Below, piece by piece: positions 1 to 6,438 of a DNA stretch of 7,945 nt (its first letter is position 1; the number at the start of each line of letters is the position of its first letter). Under the pieces are notes generated by a model, which did no database searches, was not told the DNA's origin, and was given only the letters and a program-made list of their open reading frames with translations. This DNA is from Bacteroidales bacterium. Lineage in GTDB: Bacteria > Bacteroidota > Bacteroidia > Bacteroidales > JAGOPY01. The stretch is taken from NCBI GenBank assembly GCA_030638325.1, contig DAOWEV010000037.1, positions 1-7,945 on the forward strand, read 5' to 3'. A program made the position numbers and the translations under genes.

Positions 1-29
1 AAATAGTAAAGACGCAAAATATTGCGTCT
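1..29 (-). terminator. Possible intrinsic terminator of the ispH-recF-DUF721 unit
   Basis: Read on the minus strand, downstream of the DUF721 gene, the last hairpin of the array has an 8-bp perfect stem (AGACGCAA / TTGCGTCT) with a TATT loop, followed at once by the T-rich stretch TTACTATTT. This is the only copy in the array with both a full stem and a T-rich tail, and it is the most distal one. The assignment is inference from structure, because the tail is not a pure T run. Confidence 0.4.
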
Positions 30-90
30 CCATGCAAAATATTGCGTCTCCATGCAAAATATTGCGTCTCCACGCAAAATATTGCGTCTC
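11..90. repeat. Tandem array of four 20-bp hairpin units
   Basis: Four 20-bp units start at 11, 31, 51 and 71. All share the 17-base core GCAAAATATTGCGTCTC and differ only in the first three bases (GAC, CAT, CAT, CAC). Units 2 and 3 are identical. Each unit is a small hairpin of the form CGCAA-AATA-TTGCG. Only the first copy has the full 8-bp stem: AGACGCAA at 10-17 pairs with TTGCGTCT at 22-29. The fourth copy has a 6-bp stem (72-77 with 82-87), and the two middle copies contain a T-G wobble. The array starts 9 bp past the stop codon of the DUF721 gene. There are no spacers, so it is not a CRISPR. Single copies of this kind of hairpin are, from memory, common between genes of Bacteroidota. 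Confidence 0.95.
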
Positions 91-99
91 CACACACGG

Positions 100-393
100 T
101 TAAATGAATATAATATCTTCAATTACTTTTAACCCGGCTGCGTCATTCAGCGATTTGAGAATCCTGCTTTTTTCATACATGAGCTCATTTTTGAGGGCTG
201 GAGAATCGAGTTTTACATACAGTTTCTTTTTTCTGATATAAAGATTCTCGGTATGTTTATCGATCATTTCCCCCACCACATCTTTCCAGCAGCCGATCAA
301 TCTAACCTCGTTCAGCTTATTTTCCAGGTGGTAATCCGAGAGCATTTCGCGAATGGCATCGCCGAGTGACTTTTCATTGGTTCTTTTCATCAT
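100..393 (-). CDS. DUF721 / DciA-like protein
   Basis: A 97-residue protein of the DUF721 family. The better studied members (DciA) load or assist the replicative helicase DnaB in bacteria that lack DnaC/DnaI; Bacteroidota members are short, single-domain versions like this one. Family features visible here are the basic N-terminus, the W36-KDVVG block (36-41), and the strand-rich part LYIRKKKLYVKLDS (51-64) followed by the helix around LKNELMYEKSRIL (67-79). There is no signal peptide or membrane segment. Two ATG codons stand in tandem (393 and 390). The first overlaps the recF stop in an ATGA of four bases (393-390), which suggests translational coupling with recF. A gene of this family next to recF is a recurrent arrangement in the phylum and fits a role in DNA replication. 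The helicase-loading role of this protein is inferred from the family, not shown by the sequence. Confidence 0.9.
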   Translation of the reverse strand: MMKRTNEKSLGDAIREMLSDYHLENKLNEVRLIGCWKDVVGEMIDKHTENLYIRKKKLYVKLDSPALKNELMYEKSRILKSLNDAAGLKVIEDIIFI

Positions 394-1511
394 CCTGTCG
401 AATTAGGGATCTCTTCCGGGTACCCGTCAACTACCTTAAAAATCTTATGATCTATTTGCACTGTTTCAAAGATCTTTTCAATCCGGTATCGCTGGGTATC
501 TGTAATAAAAACCTGCCCAAAGCTGTTCTTGCTTACCAGTGCGATCAATTGACGTACACGATTATCATCAAGTTTATCAAAGATATCATCAAATAAGAGA
601 ATGGGTTTAAATCCTTTGAGGGTCCTGGTATAATCAAACTGAGCCAGTTTGACCGCAATCACAAAAGATTTTTGCTGACCCTGGGAACCGAATTTTTTCA
701 GGGAATATTTCCGGATCTTAAAAATAAGATCGTCCTTGTGGATGCCCACCGTAGTGTATCTTACAGCCCTGTCTCGGTCAAGTGCAGCCACCAGTAGTTC
801 CTCCAGGTTACGGTCATGTAACTGTGATACGTATTGAATGGAGACCTCTTCCTTGCCGCCGGTAATAAACTCAAAATAATGTTGAAATATGGGTGTAAAA
901 TCCTTCAGGAAGCTGCTCCTTTTTGTATAGATCCTTTGGCCCAGTTCACTTAGTTTTTTGTCCCATATCTCGATAGACTCAGCATTGAAATAATTTTTCT
1001 CGGCAAAATATTTCAATAATGCATTTCGGTGCGACAGGACTTTGTTATAATTCAACAAGTCATCGAGGTACAATCTGTCAAATTGTGCAATAACCCCGTC
1101 AATATATTTTCTCCGGACTTCACTTCCTTCATTTATCAGGTCTCTGTCGTAAGGTGAGATCATCACAAGCGGATACAATCCTATATGATCGGCCAGTCTG
1201 CTATATTCCTTTGAATTGAGCTTGAATTGCTTCTTGTGATTTATCTTTTGGATGCAGGAAAGCTTCTCGCTTCTGTCACCATTCTTAAAATATTTACCAT
1301 GGATGGCAAAGAAATCTTCCTGGTGTTTGATATTCTGTGAATCTATTGCATTGAAATAGCTTTTGCAGAAGGAAAGATAGTAGATGGCATCCAGCAGATT
1401 GGTCTTCCCCACTCCGTTATCACCAATGAAGCAGTTGATCTTCTCTGAGAATTCCAGGATAGCCTCTGAACAATTTTTAAAATTCGATAAAGCAAGTTTC
1501 TTCAGGTACAT
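390..1511 (-). CDS. recF: DNA replication and repair protein RecF
   Basis: A 373-residue ABC/SMC-like ATPase that binds gapped DNA and acts with RecO and RecR to load RecA at single-strand gaps and stalled forks in the cytoplasm. The N-terminus MYLKKLALSNFKN is typical of RecF. Walker A is GDNGVGKTN (30-38), the ABC signature is GSQGQQKS (275-282), and Walker B is ILLFDDIFD (304-312), running into the D-loop region DKLDDNR (312-318). Length and motif order match the family, so the gene looks intact. The ATG at 1511 lies one base after the ispH stop (TGA at 1515-1513), and the recF stop overlaps the start of the DUF721 gene by four bases. RecF is therefore very likely co-transcribed and translationally coupled with both. 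It is not next to dnaA or dnaN here, unlike in many Gram-positives and Proteobacteria. Confidence 0.97.
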   Translation of the reverse strand: MYLKKLALSNFKNCSEAILEFSEKINCFIGDNGVGKTNLLDAIYYLSFCKSYFNAIDSQNIKHQEDFFAIHGKYFKNGDRSEKLSCIQKINHKKQFKLNSKEYSRLADHIGLYPLVMISPYDRDLINEGSEVRRKYIDGVIAQFDRLYLDDLLNYNKVLSHRNALLKYFAEKNYFNAESIEIWDKKLSELGQRIYTKRSSFLKDFTPIFQHYFEFITGGKEEVSIQYVSQLHDRNLEELLVAALDRDRAVRYTTVGIHKDDLIFKIRKYSLKKFGSQGQQKSFVIAVKLAQFDYTRTLKGFKPILLFDDIFDKLDDNRVRQLIALVSKNSFGQVFITDTQRYRIEKIFETVQIDHKIFKVVDGYPEEIPNSTG

Positions 1512-1512
1512 A

Positions 1513-2370
1513 TCATTTGTTTGTTATGGCTTCCGCCACCTCTTCAAGCATCCAAACGGGGGTAGATGTGGCTCCACTCACTCCCACTGTCTTGACATTT
1601 TCAAACCAACTTTCATTAATATCATCTTTTGCAGAAATAAAATACGATGCAGGGTTCACTTCTTTGCAGATCCCGTATAAGTATTTCCCATTAGAGCTTT
1701 TTTTTCCGCTTACAAAAATAATGACATCATGCTGTCCGGCAAAGTCGATCAATAATGGCACACGGCCTGAAATTTGTCCGCAGACGGTATTATATGCTTT
1801 AAAATCCGAATGCCCATCGAGTAAGGCGCTGATTTTTTCCTTAATCTCTTCGAACCCTTCCCGGCTCATGGTAGTCTGTGAATAAAGCCTGAGGGGTCTG
1901 GAGAAGTCAATATTCCCCAGGTCTTTTTCCTCTTTGATCACAACAGCCTCTCCATCGGTATATCCAAGCAGGCCGGTAACTTCGGGGTGCCCCTGTTTTC
2001 CATATATGAGCACCTGCCCGCCCCTTTCTTTCATCTCCACATGGCTCTCAGCAATCCTCTGCTGTAGCCTTGTGACGATCGGGCAGGTAGCATCGATCAA
2101 TGTAACATTGTTTCTCTTTGCCGTTTTAAATGTTTCCGGGGGTTCCCCATGAGCCCTTATCAGGATCGTCTGGTTTTGAATATTCTCAAACTTTTCCGGA
2201 GTAACACTCCGTAATCCTATCTTATTCAGGCGTCTTACCTCCTGTTCATTATGGACAAGATCGCCCAGGCTGGATAGCTGACGCCCCTGGAGAATCTCAT
2301 TTTCAGCAGTTTTTACAGCACGTACAACGCCAAAGCAAAACCCCGCAGATGGATCTATTGTAACTACCAT
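1513..2370 (-). CDS. ispH: 4-hydroxy-3-methylbut-2-enyl diphosphate reductase (IspH/LytB)
   Basis: A 285-residue cytoplasmic iron-sulfur enzyme that performs the last step of the MEP pathway, reducing HMBPP to isopentenyl and dimethylallyl diphosphate. The three cysteines that bind the cluster are at the classical positions: C12 in GFCFGV, C96 in DATCP and C197 in NTVCGQ. The substrate-binding residues are also present: H40 in LVHNEQEV, H74 in RAHGE, H128 and E130 in GHPEV, T166-T167 in QTTMS, S225 and N227 in GKKSSNGK, and S268-T269 in GATSTP. The length is that of a plain IspH without the S1-domain fusion seen in some other bacteria. It starts at an ATG (2370), has an 82-bp spacer to porQ upstream, and ends one base before recF, so it probably leads the ispH-recF-DUF721 unit. 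All key residues are kept, and I see no sign of damage or transfer. Confidence 0.98.
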   Translation of the reverse strand: MVVTIDPSAGFCFGVVRAVKTAENEILQGRQLSSLGDLVHNEQEVRRLNKIGLRSVTPEKFENIQNQTILIRAHGEPPETFKTAKRNNVTLIDATCPIVTRLQQRIAESHVEMKERGGQVLIYGKQGHPEVTGLLGYTDGEAVVIKEEKDLGNIDFSRPLRLYSQTTMSREGFEEIKEKISALLDGHSDFKAYNTVCGQISGRVPLLIDFAGQHDVIIFVSGKKSSNGKYLYGICKEVNPASYFISAKDDINESWFENVKTVGVSGATSTPVWMLEEVAEAITNK

Positions 2371-2411
2371 GTGAAGGTTATGGATTCAGGAAACATAATT
2401 CTTTCAGATTG

Positions 2412-2419
2412 TAAAATTA
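2412..2419 (-). promoter_or_regulatory. Weak candidate -7 promoter element for ispH
   Basis: On the minus strand TAATTTTA followed by CA matches 7 of 8 bases of the Bacteroidota -7 consensus TAnnTTTG. It lies about 40 bp upstream of the ispH ATG. A TTG 23 bases further upstream is the only -33 candidate and is at the far limit of spacing. If real, it would give the ispH-recF-DUF721 unit its own promoter independent of porQ. Confidence 0.25.
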
Positions 2420-2452
2420 ACACTATTACTTAGAGTATTTCACAATAGCCTG

Positions 2453-3520
2453 CTATTTTTCACTCTTCTTTTTCGAAAAATCTGAAAGATTAAAGGTTAG
2501 TGTAACATAGTTTGGAGAACCGGCAAGATGATAGGTTGAGCGGGCATAGCTGAGGTGAAAAGTAGAAATTCTTATGCCGAACCCCCAGGAAAATCCAACC
2601 AGCGCTGTTTTCGTATTCACTTTTAGCTCCTGTCTGCGCATATAATTATATCCTCCCCTGAGGCTAAAGTGTTTTCCTAATAACAGCTCCCCTCCAATCA
2701 CAATATGGCGCATCAGGTTATCTGCAAATTTTTCCAAACCACTAACCTGATTGGCCTCCCCCGTAAATGGGTCTGTACCACCTGAAGGATTGTCAGGGTC
2801 CTCATATCTGAGGTCCCATTTCTCGAGATGAGTCAGCAGTACGGAGTATCTGAATGGAAGGTGATTAAGTTTCTGTGAAATGCCGGCCTGAATCTCAAAA
2901 GGCAGTGGCTCGTGTTCACCGCCCCGGTATGGCACAATCTGGTATCCAATATTTTTTGCTATGAGTGATGCCGTAAATAATCGGTTATTACTTATATAGC
3001 TTCCTGCAACATCCACAGCCATACCAAATGAGTTATAAATATAAAGATGTGAATATATCAACTTCATATTTGCCCCTATGCTCCATCTCGGAGTAAGTCT
3101 TCGGCCCCAGCCAATGTTCAGCGCATAATCTCCGGCAGAAAATTCACCGTATTGCAATCCCGTTTCATCAGCTTCCGTGAACTTACCATAATTGATAAAC
3201 TGCATGGTTGCCACGAAAGATCCGGCCTTGTCAAATGTCCTGCCATATTGTGCGTACCCGTAATTGATATCTGTGTAATAATCGACAAAACTGAGTCCCA
3301 GGCTGTTATTCATTTTATCAGTGATGAGTGAAGGGTTTGCCAGGGCTAACATAATATCATCATCGTCAATGGCCAGGAAATCACCTCCCATAGAAGCAAT
3401 CCTCGCTGAATTTGGCATATTCAGGAATTGATAGACGGCATCACCACCCACCTGTGACTTCAAATCACTTAGAGAAAATAAAACAAATGTAATGAGTAGA
3501 ATTAAGGAATACTTTTTCAC
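2453..3520 (-). CDS. porQ: Type IX secretion system protein PorQ
   Basis: A 355-residue outer-membrane beta-barrel protein of the PorV/PorQ family. In Porphyromonas gingivalis PorQ belongs to the T9SS attachment complex (PorU, PorV, PorQ, PorZ), where it holds PorZ at the cell surface while cargo is processed and linked to lipopolysaccharide. The protein has a signal peptide (lysines 2-3, hydrophobic core 5-17, likely cleavage near KSQ at 21-23), then YQFLNMPNSAR (30-40), LALANPSL (58-65), YTDINYGYAQYG (82-93), and HLEKWDLRYEDPDNP (231-245). All of these are familiar from PorQ. Alternating strands fill the rest, up to the C-terminal barrel-like strand YVTLTFNL (338-345). The start is a GTG at 3520. 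It is directly preceded in frame by TAA, so no longer form is possible, and the leader is A-rich rather than Shine-Dalgarno-like. Its presence implies that the organism exports proteins with C-terminal sorting domains; no such cargo is encoded here. Confidence 0.95.
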   Translation of the reverse strand: MKKYSLILLITFVLFSLSDLKSQVGGDAVYQFLNMPNSARIASMGGDFLAIDDDDIMLALANPSLITDKMNNSLGLSFVDYYTDINYGYAQYGRTFDKAGSFVATMQFINYGKFTEADETGLQYGEFSAGDYALNIGWGRRLTPRWSIGANMKLIYSHLYIYNSFGMAVDVAGSYISNNRLFTASLIAKNIGYQIVPYRGGEHEPLPFEIQAGISQKLNHLPFRYSVLLTHLEKWDLRYEDPDNPSGGTDPFTGEANQVSGLEKFADNLMRHIVIGGELLLGKHFSLRGGYNYMRRQELKVNTKTALVGFSWGFGIRISTFHLSYARSTYHLAGSPNYVTLTFNLSDFSKKKSEK

Positions 3521-3569
3521 TTAGTTTATTTTTATGGTACTACTATTTTTTTAGAGGAAGAGACTATTG

Positions 3570-3604
3570 AAGTTAGGAGTCCGAAGTCCGAAGTCCGAAG
3601 TTCT
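3570..3604 (+). repeat. Heptamer array, AAGTCCG type
   Basis: Five 7-bp units lie in register from 3570: AAGTTAG, then GAGTCCG, two perfect AAGTCCG copies at 3584-3590 and 3591-3597, and AAGTTCT. The segment 3578-3600 is the left arm of an imperfect inverted repeat with 3619-3641. Confidence 0.9.
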
Positions 3605-3641
3605 CTTACAGTTTCCTTCTTCGGTCTTCCGACTTCGGTCT
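3578..3641. repeat. Long imperfect inverted repeat made of heptamers
   Basis: The arm at 3578-3600 pairs with the arm at 3619-3641 at 20 of 23 positions, around an 18-base loop (3601-3618). In the mRNA running from aconitase to porQ this would form a long stem-loop about 60 bases before the porQ GTG. It lacks a following T run, so it is not a standard terminator. It could act on mRNA stability or processing, or have no role. Confidence 0.8.
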
Positions 3642-3674
3642 TCCGACTTCGGTCTTCCGTCTTCCACCTTCCAT
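3612..3674 (-). repeat. Heptamer array, CTTCGGT/CTTCCGA type
   Basis: Nine 7-bp units lie in strict register. A 14-bp double unit made of CTTCGGT plus CTTCCGA occurs three times (3619-3632, 3633-3646, and 3647-3660 with one change). The array then decays through CTTCCAC to CTTCCAT. On the minus strand the units read AAGACCG and AAGTCGG, so they are relatives of the AAGTCCG units at 3570-3604 in the opposite orientation. Confidence 0.92.
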
Positions 3675-3792
3675 TAAATTCGAAGTAGAACCATTTTTAC
3701 CTTCACTAAAAATTATCTTTCAAACGAAACAGGCTGGTATATTATTATTATTTGGGAGAAATAAATAGTTATGTTAATGAATACATTCAGTT

Positions 3793-6057
3793 CTATTTAT
3801 TCTTTTTCCGGATGAGGTTCAGCGCACTGCCGGCTTTAAACCACTCAATCTGGTTCTGATTATATGTATGGTTTGCCGGGAATTCGTCGGCGGTTCCGTC
3901 TGCATGATGTAATATGATTGTCAGCGGGCTGCCGGGTTTGAAGTCCTTCAATCCAATTACGTCGATCTCATCATCTTCATGTACTTTATCATAATCCTCA
4001 GGATTGGCAAATGTGAGGGCCAGCAAGCCTTGTTTTTTCAGGTTGGTTTCATGGATACGGGCAAATGAACGTACCAGCACCACCTTTATGCCAAGGTGAC
4101 GCGGCTCCATTGCGGCATGTTCCCGTGAGGATCCTTCCCCATAATTCTCATCTCCAACTACCACTGTTCCAATATCCTGAGCTTTATAGAACCTTGCTGT
4201 AGCAGGCACTTCACTATATCCTCCCGCAATCAGGTTTTTTACCTTATTGGTACTGTCATTGAAGTAATTCACAGCCCCGATCAACATATTGTTGGAAATA
4301 TTATCAAGATGTCCACGGAACCTGAGCCACGGGCCTGCCATACTGATGTGATCCGTAGTGCATTTGCCTTTGGCTTTAATGAGGAGGCGCAGGCCTTTAT
4401 AATCATCTCCTTTCCAGGCCGGGAATGGTGTTAGCAGTTGCAGTCTTTCGGAGGCCGGATCCACTATCACTTCCACAAGTTCCCCCTTCTCAGCAGGCGC
4501 CAGGTAACCATTGTCTTCCACTGCAAAACCACCGGGAGGAAATTCAATACCCTGTGGCTCATCCAGCTTTACCTTTTCTCCGTCCTCATTCACAAGGTAG
4601 TCGGTAACAGGATTGAACTTCAGGGTACCGGCTATGGCATAAGCCGTGACGATCTCCGGGGAGGCCACGAAACCGTGAGTGTTCGGGTTACCGTCATTTC
4701 TTTTGGCAAAGTTCCTGTTGAAGGAGGTCATGATGGAGTTTTTCTCCTGTTTTTCGGCGCCATGCCTGGCCCACTGTCCGATACAAGGTCCGCAGGCATT
4801 GGCCAATACCACTCCCCCAATCTGCTTAAAAACACCGAGGTAACCATCGCGGTCAACTGTATATCTTACCAGTTCTGATCCTGGGGTGACCGTATATTCC
4901 GCTTTTACCTTTAACTTTTTATCGAGCGCCTGTTTTGCCACTGAGGCAGCCCTGCTTATATCTTCATATGAAGAGTTGGTACATGATCCTATCAGGCCGA
5001 CCTCCATTTTCACCGGCCACCCATTCTTTTCAGCTTCTTCGGCAAGTCTCGATACAGGTGTTGCCAGGTCAGGTGTAAAAGGACCGTTCACATGAGGCTC
5101 AAGCTCCGAAAGGTTGATCTCAATAAGTTCGTCAAAGTAATCCTCCGGCCTTGCATACACTTCAGGATCTGCTGTAAGGTATCCGGCGACTTCGTTAGCA
5201 GCATCAGCCACTTCAGTCCGACTGGTACCCCTGAGATATTGTTCCATTTTCTCATCATATCCGAAGATAGATGTGGTAGCGCCGATCTCAGCCCCCATAT
5301 TGCAAATAGTGCCTTTGCCGGTACATGAGATGGATCTGGCCCCGGGACCAAAATACTCCACAATACATCCTGTTCCCCCTTTGACCGTCAGAATGCCGGC
5401 CACTTTAAGTATGACATCCTTGGCGGAGGTCCAGCCACTCAGTTTGCCGGTCAGCTTTATCCCAACCAGCCTGGGCCATTTAACTTCCCAGGGCATGTCG
5501 GCCATGACATCTACTGCATCAGCGCCGCCGATGCCAGTGGCAACCATCCCCAGCCCACCGGCATTTACGGTGTGGGAGTCAGTTCCGATCATCATGCCCC
5601 CGGGGAAAGCATAGTTCTCCAACACTACCTGGTGAATGATACCGGCACCCGCCTTCCAGAAACCAATCCCATATTTATTGGAAACCGAAGCCAGAAAATC
5701 ATATACTTCTTTGTTGACATCTCTTGCTGTTTCAAGATCTTTCCCGGCTCCAAGTTTGGCCTGTATCAGATGGTCACAATGTACTGTTGAAGGAACCGCA
5801 ACCCTTTCACGGCCTGCCTGCATGAACTGCAGCAATGCCATTTGCGCTGTAGCATCCTGCATGGCAACACGATCGGGACGAAAGTCAACATAAGAGATAC
5901 CTCTCTCATAAGCCCGGGAAGCCAGGCCTTCGTCCAGATGCGAATAAAGTACTTTTTCCGTAAGTGTCAGAGGACGTCCCACAATTTCTCTTGCTGCATC
6001 AATTTTTTCTGTCATACCAGCATAAACGCTCCTGATCATGTCAATGTCAAATACCAT
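3793..6057 (-). CDS. acn: Aconitate hydratase (mitochondrial-type)
   Basis: A 754-residue [4Fe-4S] enzyme that interconverts citrate and isocitrate through cis-aconitate in the TCA cycle, in the cytoplasm. It is of the mitochondrial type common in Bacteroidota, not the longer AcnA/IRP type (about 890 residues) or the AcnB type with rearranged domains. Visible motifs are GTDSHTVNAGGLG (158-170), GSCTNSSYED (357-366) with cluster ligand C359, ANACGPCIGQW (419-429) with ligands C422 and C425, and the C-terminal swivel domain with GDENYGEGSSREHA (635-648). The active-site serine there corresponds to Ser642 of the mitochondrial enzyme. The ligands fall one residue from the mitochondrial numbering, so the enzyme is complete and collinear. 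It starts at the ATG at 6057 (MVFDIDMI, as in relatives) and stops at TAG. The best promoter candidate is about 330 bp upstream. The next gene on this strand is porQ, 272 bp away. Confidence 0.97.
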   Translation of the reverse strand: MVFDIDMIRSVYAGMTEKIDAAREIVGRPLTLTEKVLYSHLDEGLASRAYERGISYVDFRPDRVAMQDATAQMALLQFMQAGRERVAVPSTVHCDHLIQAKLGAGKDLETARDVNKEVYDFLASVSNKYGIGFWKAGAGIIHQVVLENYAFPGGMMIGTDSHTVNAGGLGMVATGIGGADAVDVMADMPWEVKWPRLVGIKLTGKLSGWTSAKDVILKVAGILTVKGGTGCIVEYFGPGARSISCTGKGTICNMGAEIGATTSIFGYDEKMEQYLRGTSRTEVADAANEVAGYLTADPEVYARPEDYFDELIEINLSELEPHVNGPFTPDLATPVSRLAEEAEKNGWPVKMEVGLIGSCTNSSYEDISRAASVAKQALDKKLKVKAEYTVTPGSELVRYTVDRDGYLGVFKQIGGVVLANACGPCIGQWARHGAEKQEKNSIMTSFNRNFAKRNDGNPNTHGFVASPEIVTAYAIAGTLKFNPVTDYLVNEDGEKVKLDEPQGIEFPPGGFAVEDNGYLAPAEKGELVEVIVDPASERLQLLTPFPAWKGDDYKGLRLLIKAKGKCTTDHISMAGPWLRFRGHLDNISNNMLIGAVNYFNDSTNKVKNLIAGGYSEVPATARFYKAQDIGTVVVGDENYGEGSSREHAAMEPRHLGIKVVLVRSFARIHETNLKKQGLLALTFANPEDYDKVHEDDEIDVIGLKDFKPGSPLTIILHHADGTADEFPANHTYNQNQIEWFKAGSALNLIRKKNK

Positions 6058-6113
6058 ATAATTATTGTTAGGTGCTTAATTCGCTAAACTTACCAACATG
6101 TTGTCTGTTTATT

Positions 6114-6190
6114 GTTGCAGGTTACAAGTTGCATGTTGCAGGTTCTCAACTTGCAACCCGTAACTTGCAACCCGTAACATGCAACAGTTA
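6114..6190. repeat. Eleven-unit heptamer array with strand switch
   Basis: Eleven consecutive 7-bp units stay in perfect register. The left side has GTTGCAG, GTTACAA, GTTGCAT and GTTGCAG (6114-6141), then a transition unit GTTCTCA (6142-6148). The right side has ACTTGCA and ACCCGTA alternating twice, then ACATGCA and ACAGTTA (6149-6190). The right side is the reverse complement of the left-side family, so 6114-6141 can pair with 6158-6185 at about 22 of 28 positions. The array lies 57 bp upstream of the aconitase ATG. Confidence 0.92.
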
Positions 6191-6267
6191 ATAAATCCCT
6201 TCCCAAGGTAGTTTTAGTTCTACACTTGCTTTGAAATAACATAGGCTCTTTAAAAGTCAAACTTACC

Positions 6268-6283
6268 ATCCGCCTGGGCGGAT
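6268..6283. repeat. Short perfect hairpin ATCCGCC/GGCGGAT
   Basis: A perfect 7-bp stem (6268-6274 with 6277-6283) closes a two-base TG loop. It is G/C-rich in an A/T-rich spacer and has no T run on either side. Hairpins of this TCCGCC...GGCGGA type are, from memory, scattered repeats in Bacteroidota genomes. A role as terminator is unlikely because it lies in the probable leader of the aconitase transcript. Confidence 0.75.
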
Positions 6284-6328
6284 CAAATTGGATGTTGTCG
6301 AAATTCAATTCCCGCATAGCGGTTTCAA

Positions 6329-6356
6329 TTCCTAATTCGTAATTCCTAATTCCTAA
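6329..6356. repeat. Heptamer array, TTCCTAA type
   Basis: Four 7-bp units lie in register: TTCCTAA, TTCGTAA, TTCCTAA, TTCCTAA. They are flanked by the decayed units GTTTCAA (6322-6328) and TTGATTT (6357-6363). The array lies just inside the probable start of the aconitase transcript. Confidence 0.9.
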
Positions 6357-6387
6357 TTGATTTAGTACTTTGTTGAAAAGAATTGTG

Positions 6388-6416
6388 CAAAAGTACAAAA
6401 AATAAACAGGGCCAAA
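6388..6416 (-). promoter_or_regulatory. Candidate Bacteroidota promoter reading towards aconitase
   Basis: On the minus strand TTTG (6416-6413), then 17 bases, then TACTTTTG followed by CA (6395-6388). This matches both parts of the Bacteroidota housekeeping consensus: TTTG at -33 and TAnnTTTG at -7. Transcription would begin near 6382 and give aconitase a leader of about 325 nt that includes two heptamer arrays and a hairpin. No better match lies closer to the aconitase ATG. Confidence 0.55.
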
Positions 6417-6430
6417 TTTGGAGGGAATGT

Positions 6431-6438
6431 TAATTTTG
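6431..6438 (+). promoter_or_regulatory. Candidate -7 element for the plus-strand gene
   Basis: TAATTTTG followed by CA is a perfect match to the -7 consensus TAnnTTTG. It lies 57 bp before the ATG at 6496 and would give a leader of about 50 nt. No good -33 TTTG is found at 17-23 bases upstream (a TTTG at 6417-6420 is only 10 bases away), so the call rests on the -7 element and its position. Confidence 0.45.

Larger units (their letters stand above)
3521..3792. other. Spacer between aconitase and porQ with heptamer arrays
   Basis: This 272-bp spacer has no credible gene. Its middle (3570-3674) is filled by 7-bp repeats in two opposite orientations. The parts next to the genes (3521-3569 and 3675-3792) are A/T-rich and unique. 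I found no TAnnTTTG element on the minus strand here, so porQ may be read from the aconitase promoter or from a promoter I cannot recognise. No simple hairpin with a T run follows the aconitase stop. Confidence 0.8.

Noticed and set aside
11..90. CRISPR array
   Set aside because: The units are 20 bp and directly abut; there are no spacers and no cas genes in the window.
3578..3674. Inverted repeat ends of an insertion sequence
   Set aside because: There is no transposase and no room for one between the arms, and no target-site duplication; the arms are made of short tandem units.
4438..4878. Plus-strand open frame of 146 codons opposite aconitase
   Set aside because: It is a shadow of the aconitase gene, whose protein is complete with all motifs; the shadow has no signal or domain of its own.
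6090..6398. Open frame of 102 codons on the minus strand upstream of aconitase
   Set aside because: It starts with TTG inside the promoter element, and much of its sequence is translated heptamer arrays (repeating ELGI and VTC-like segments), with no recognisable domain.
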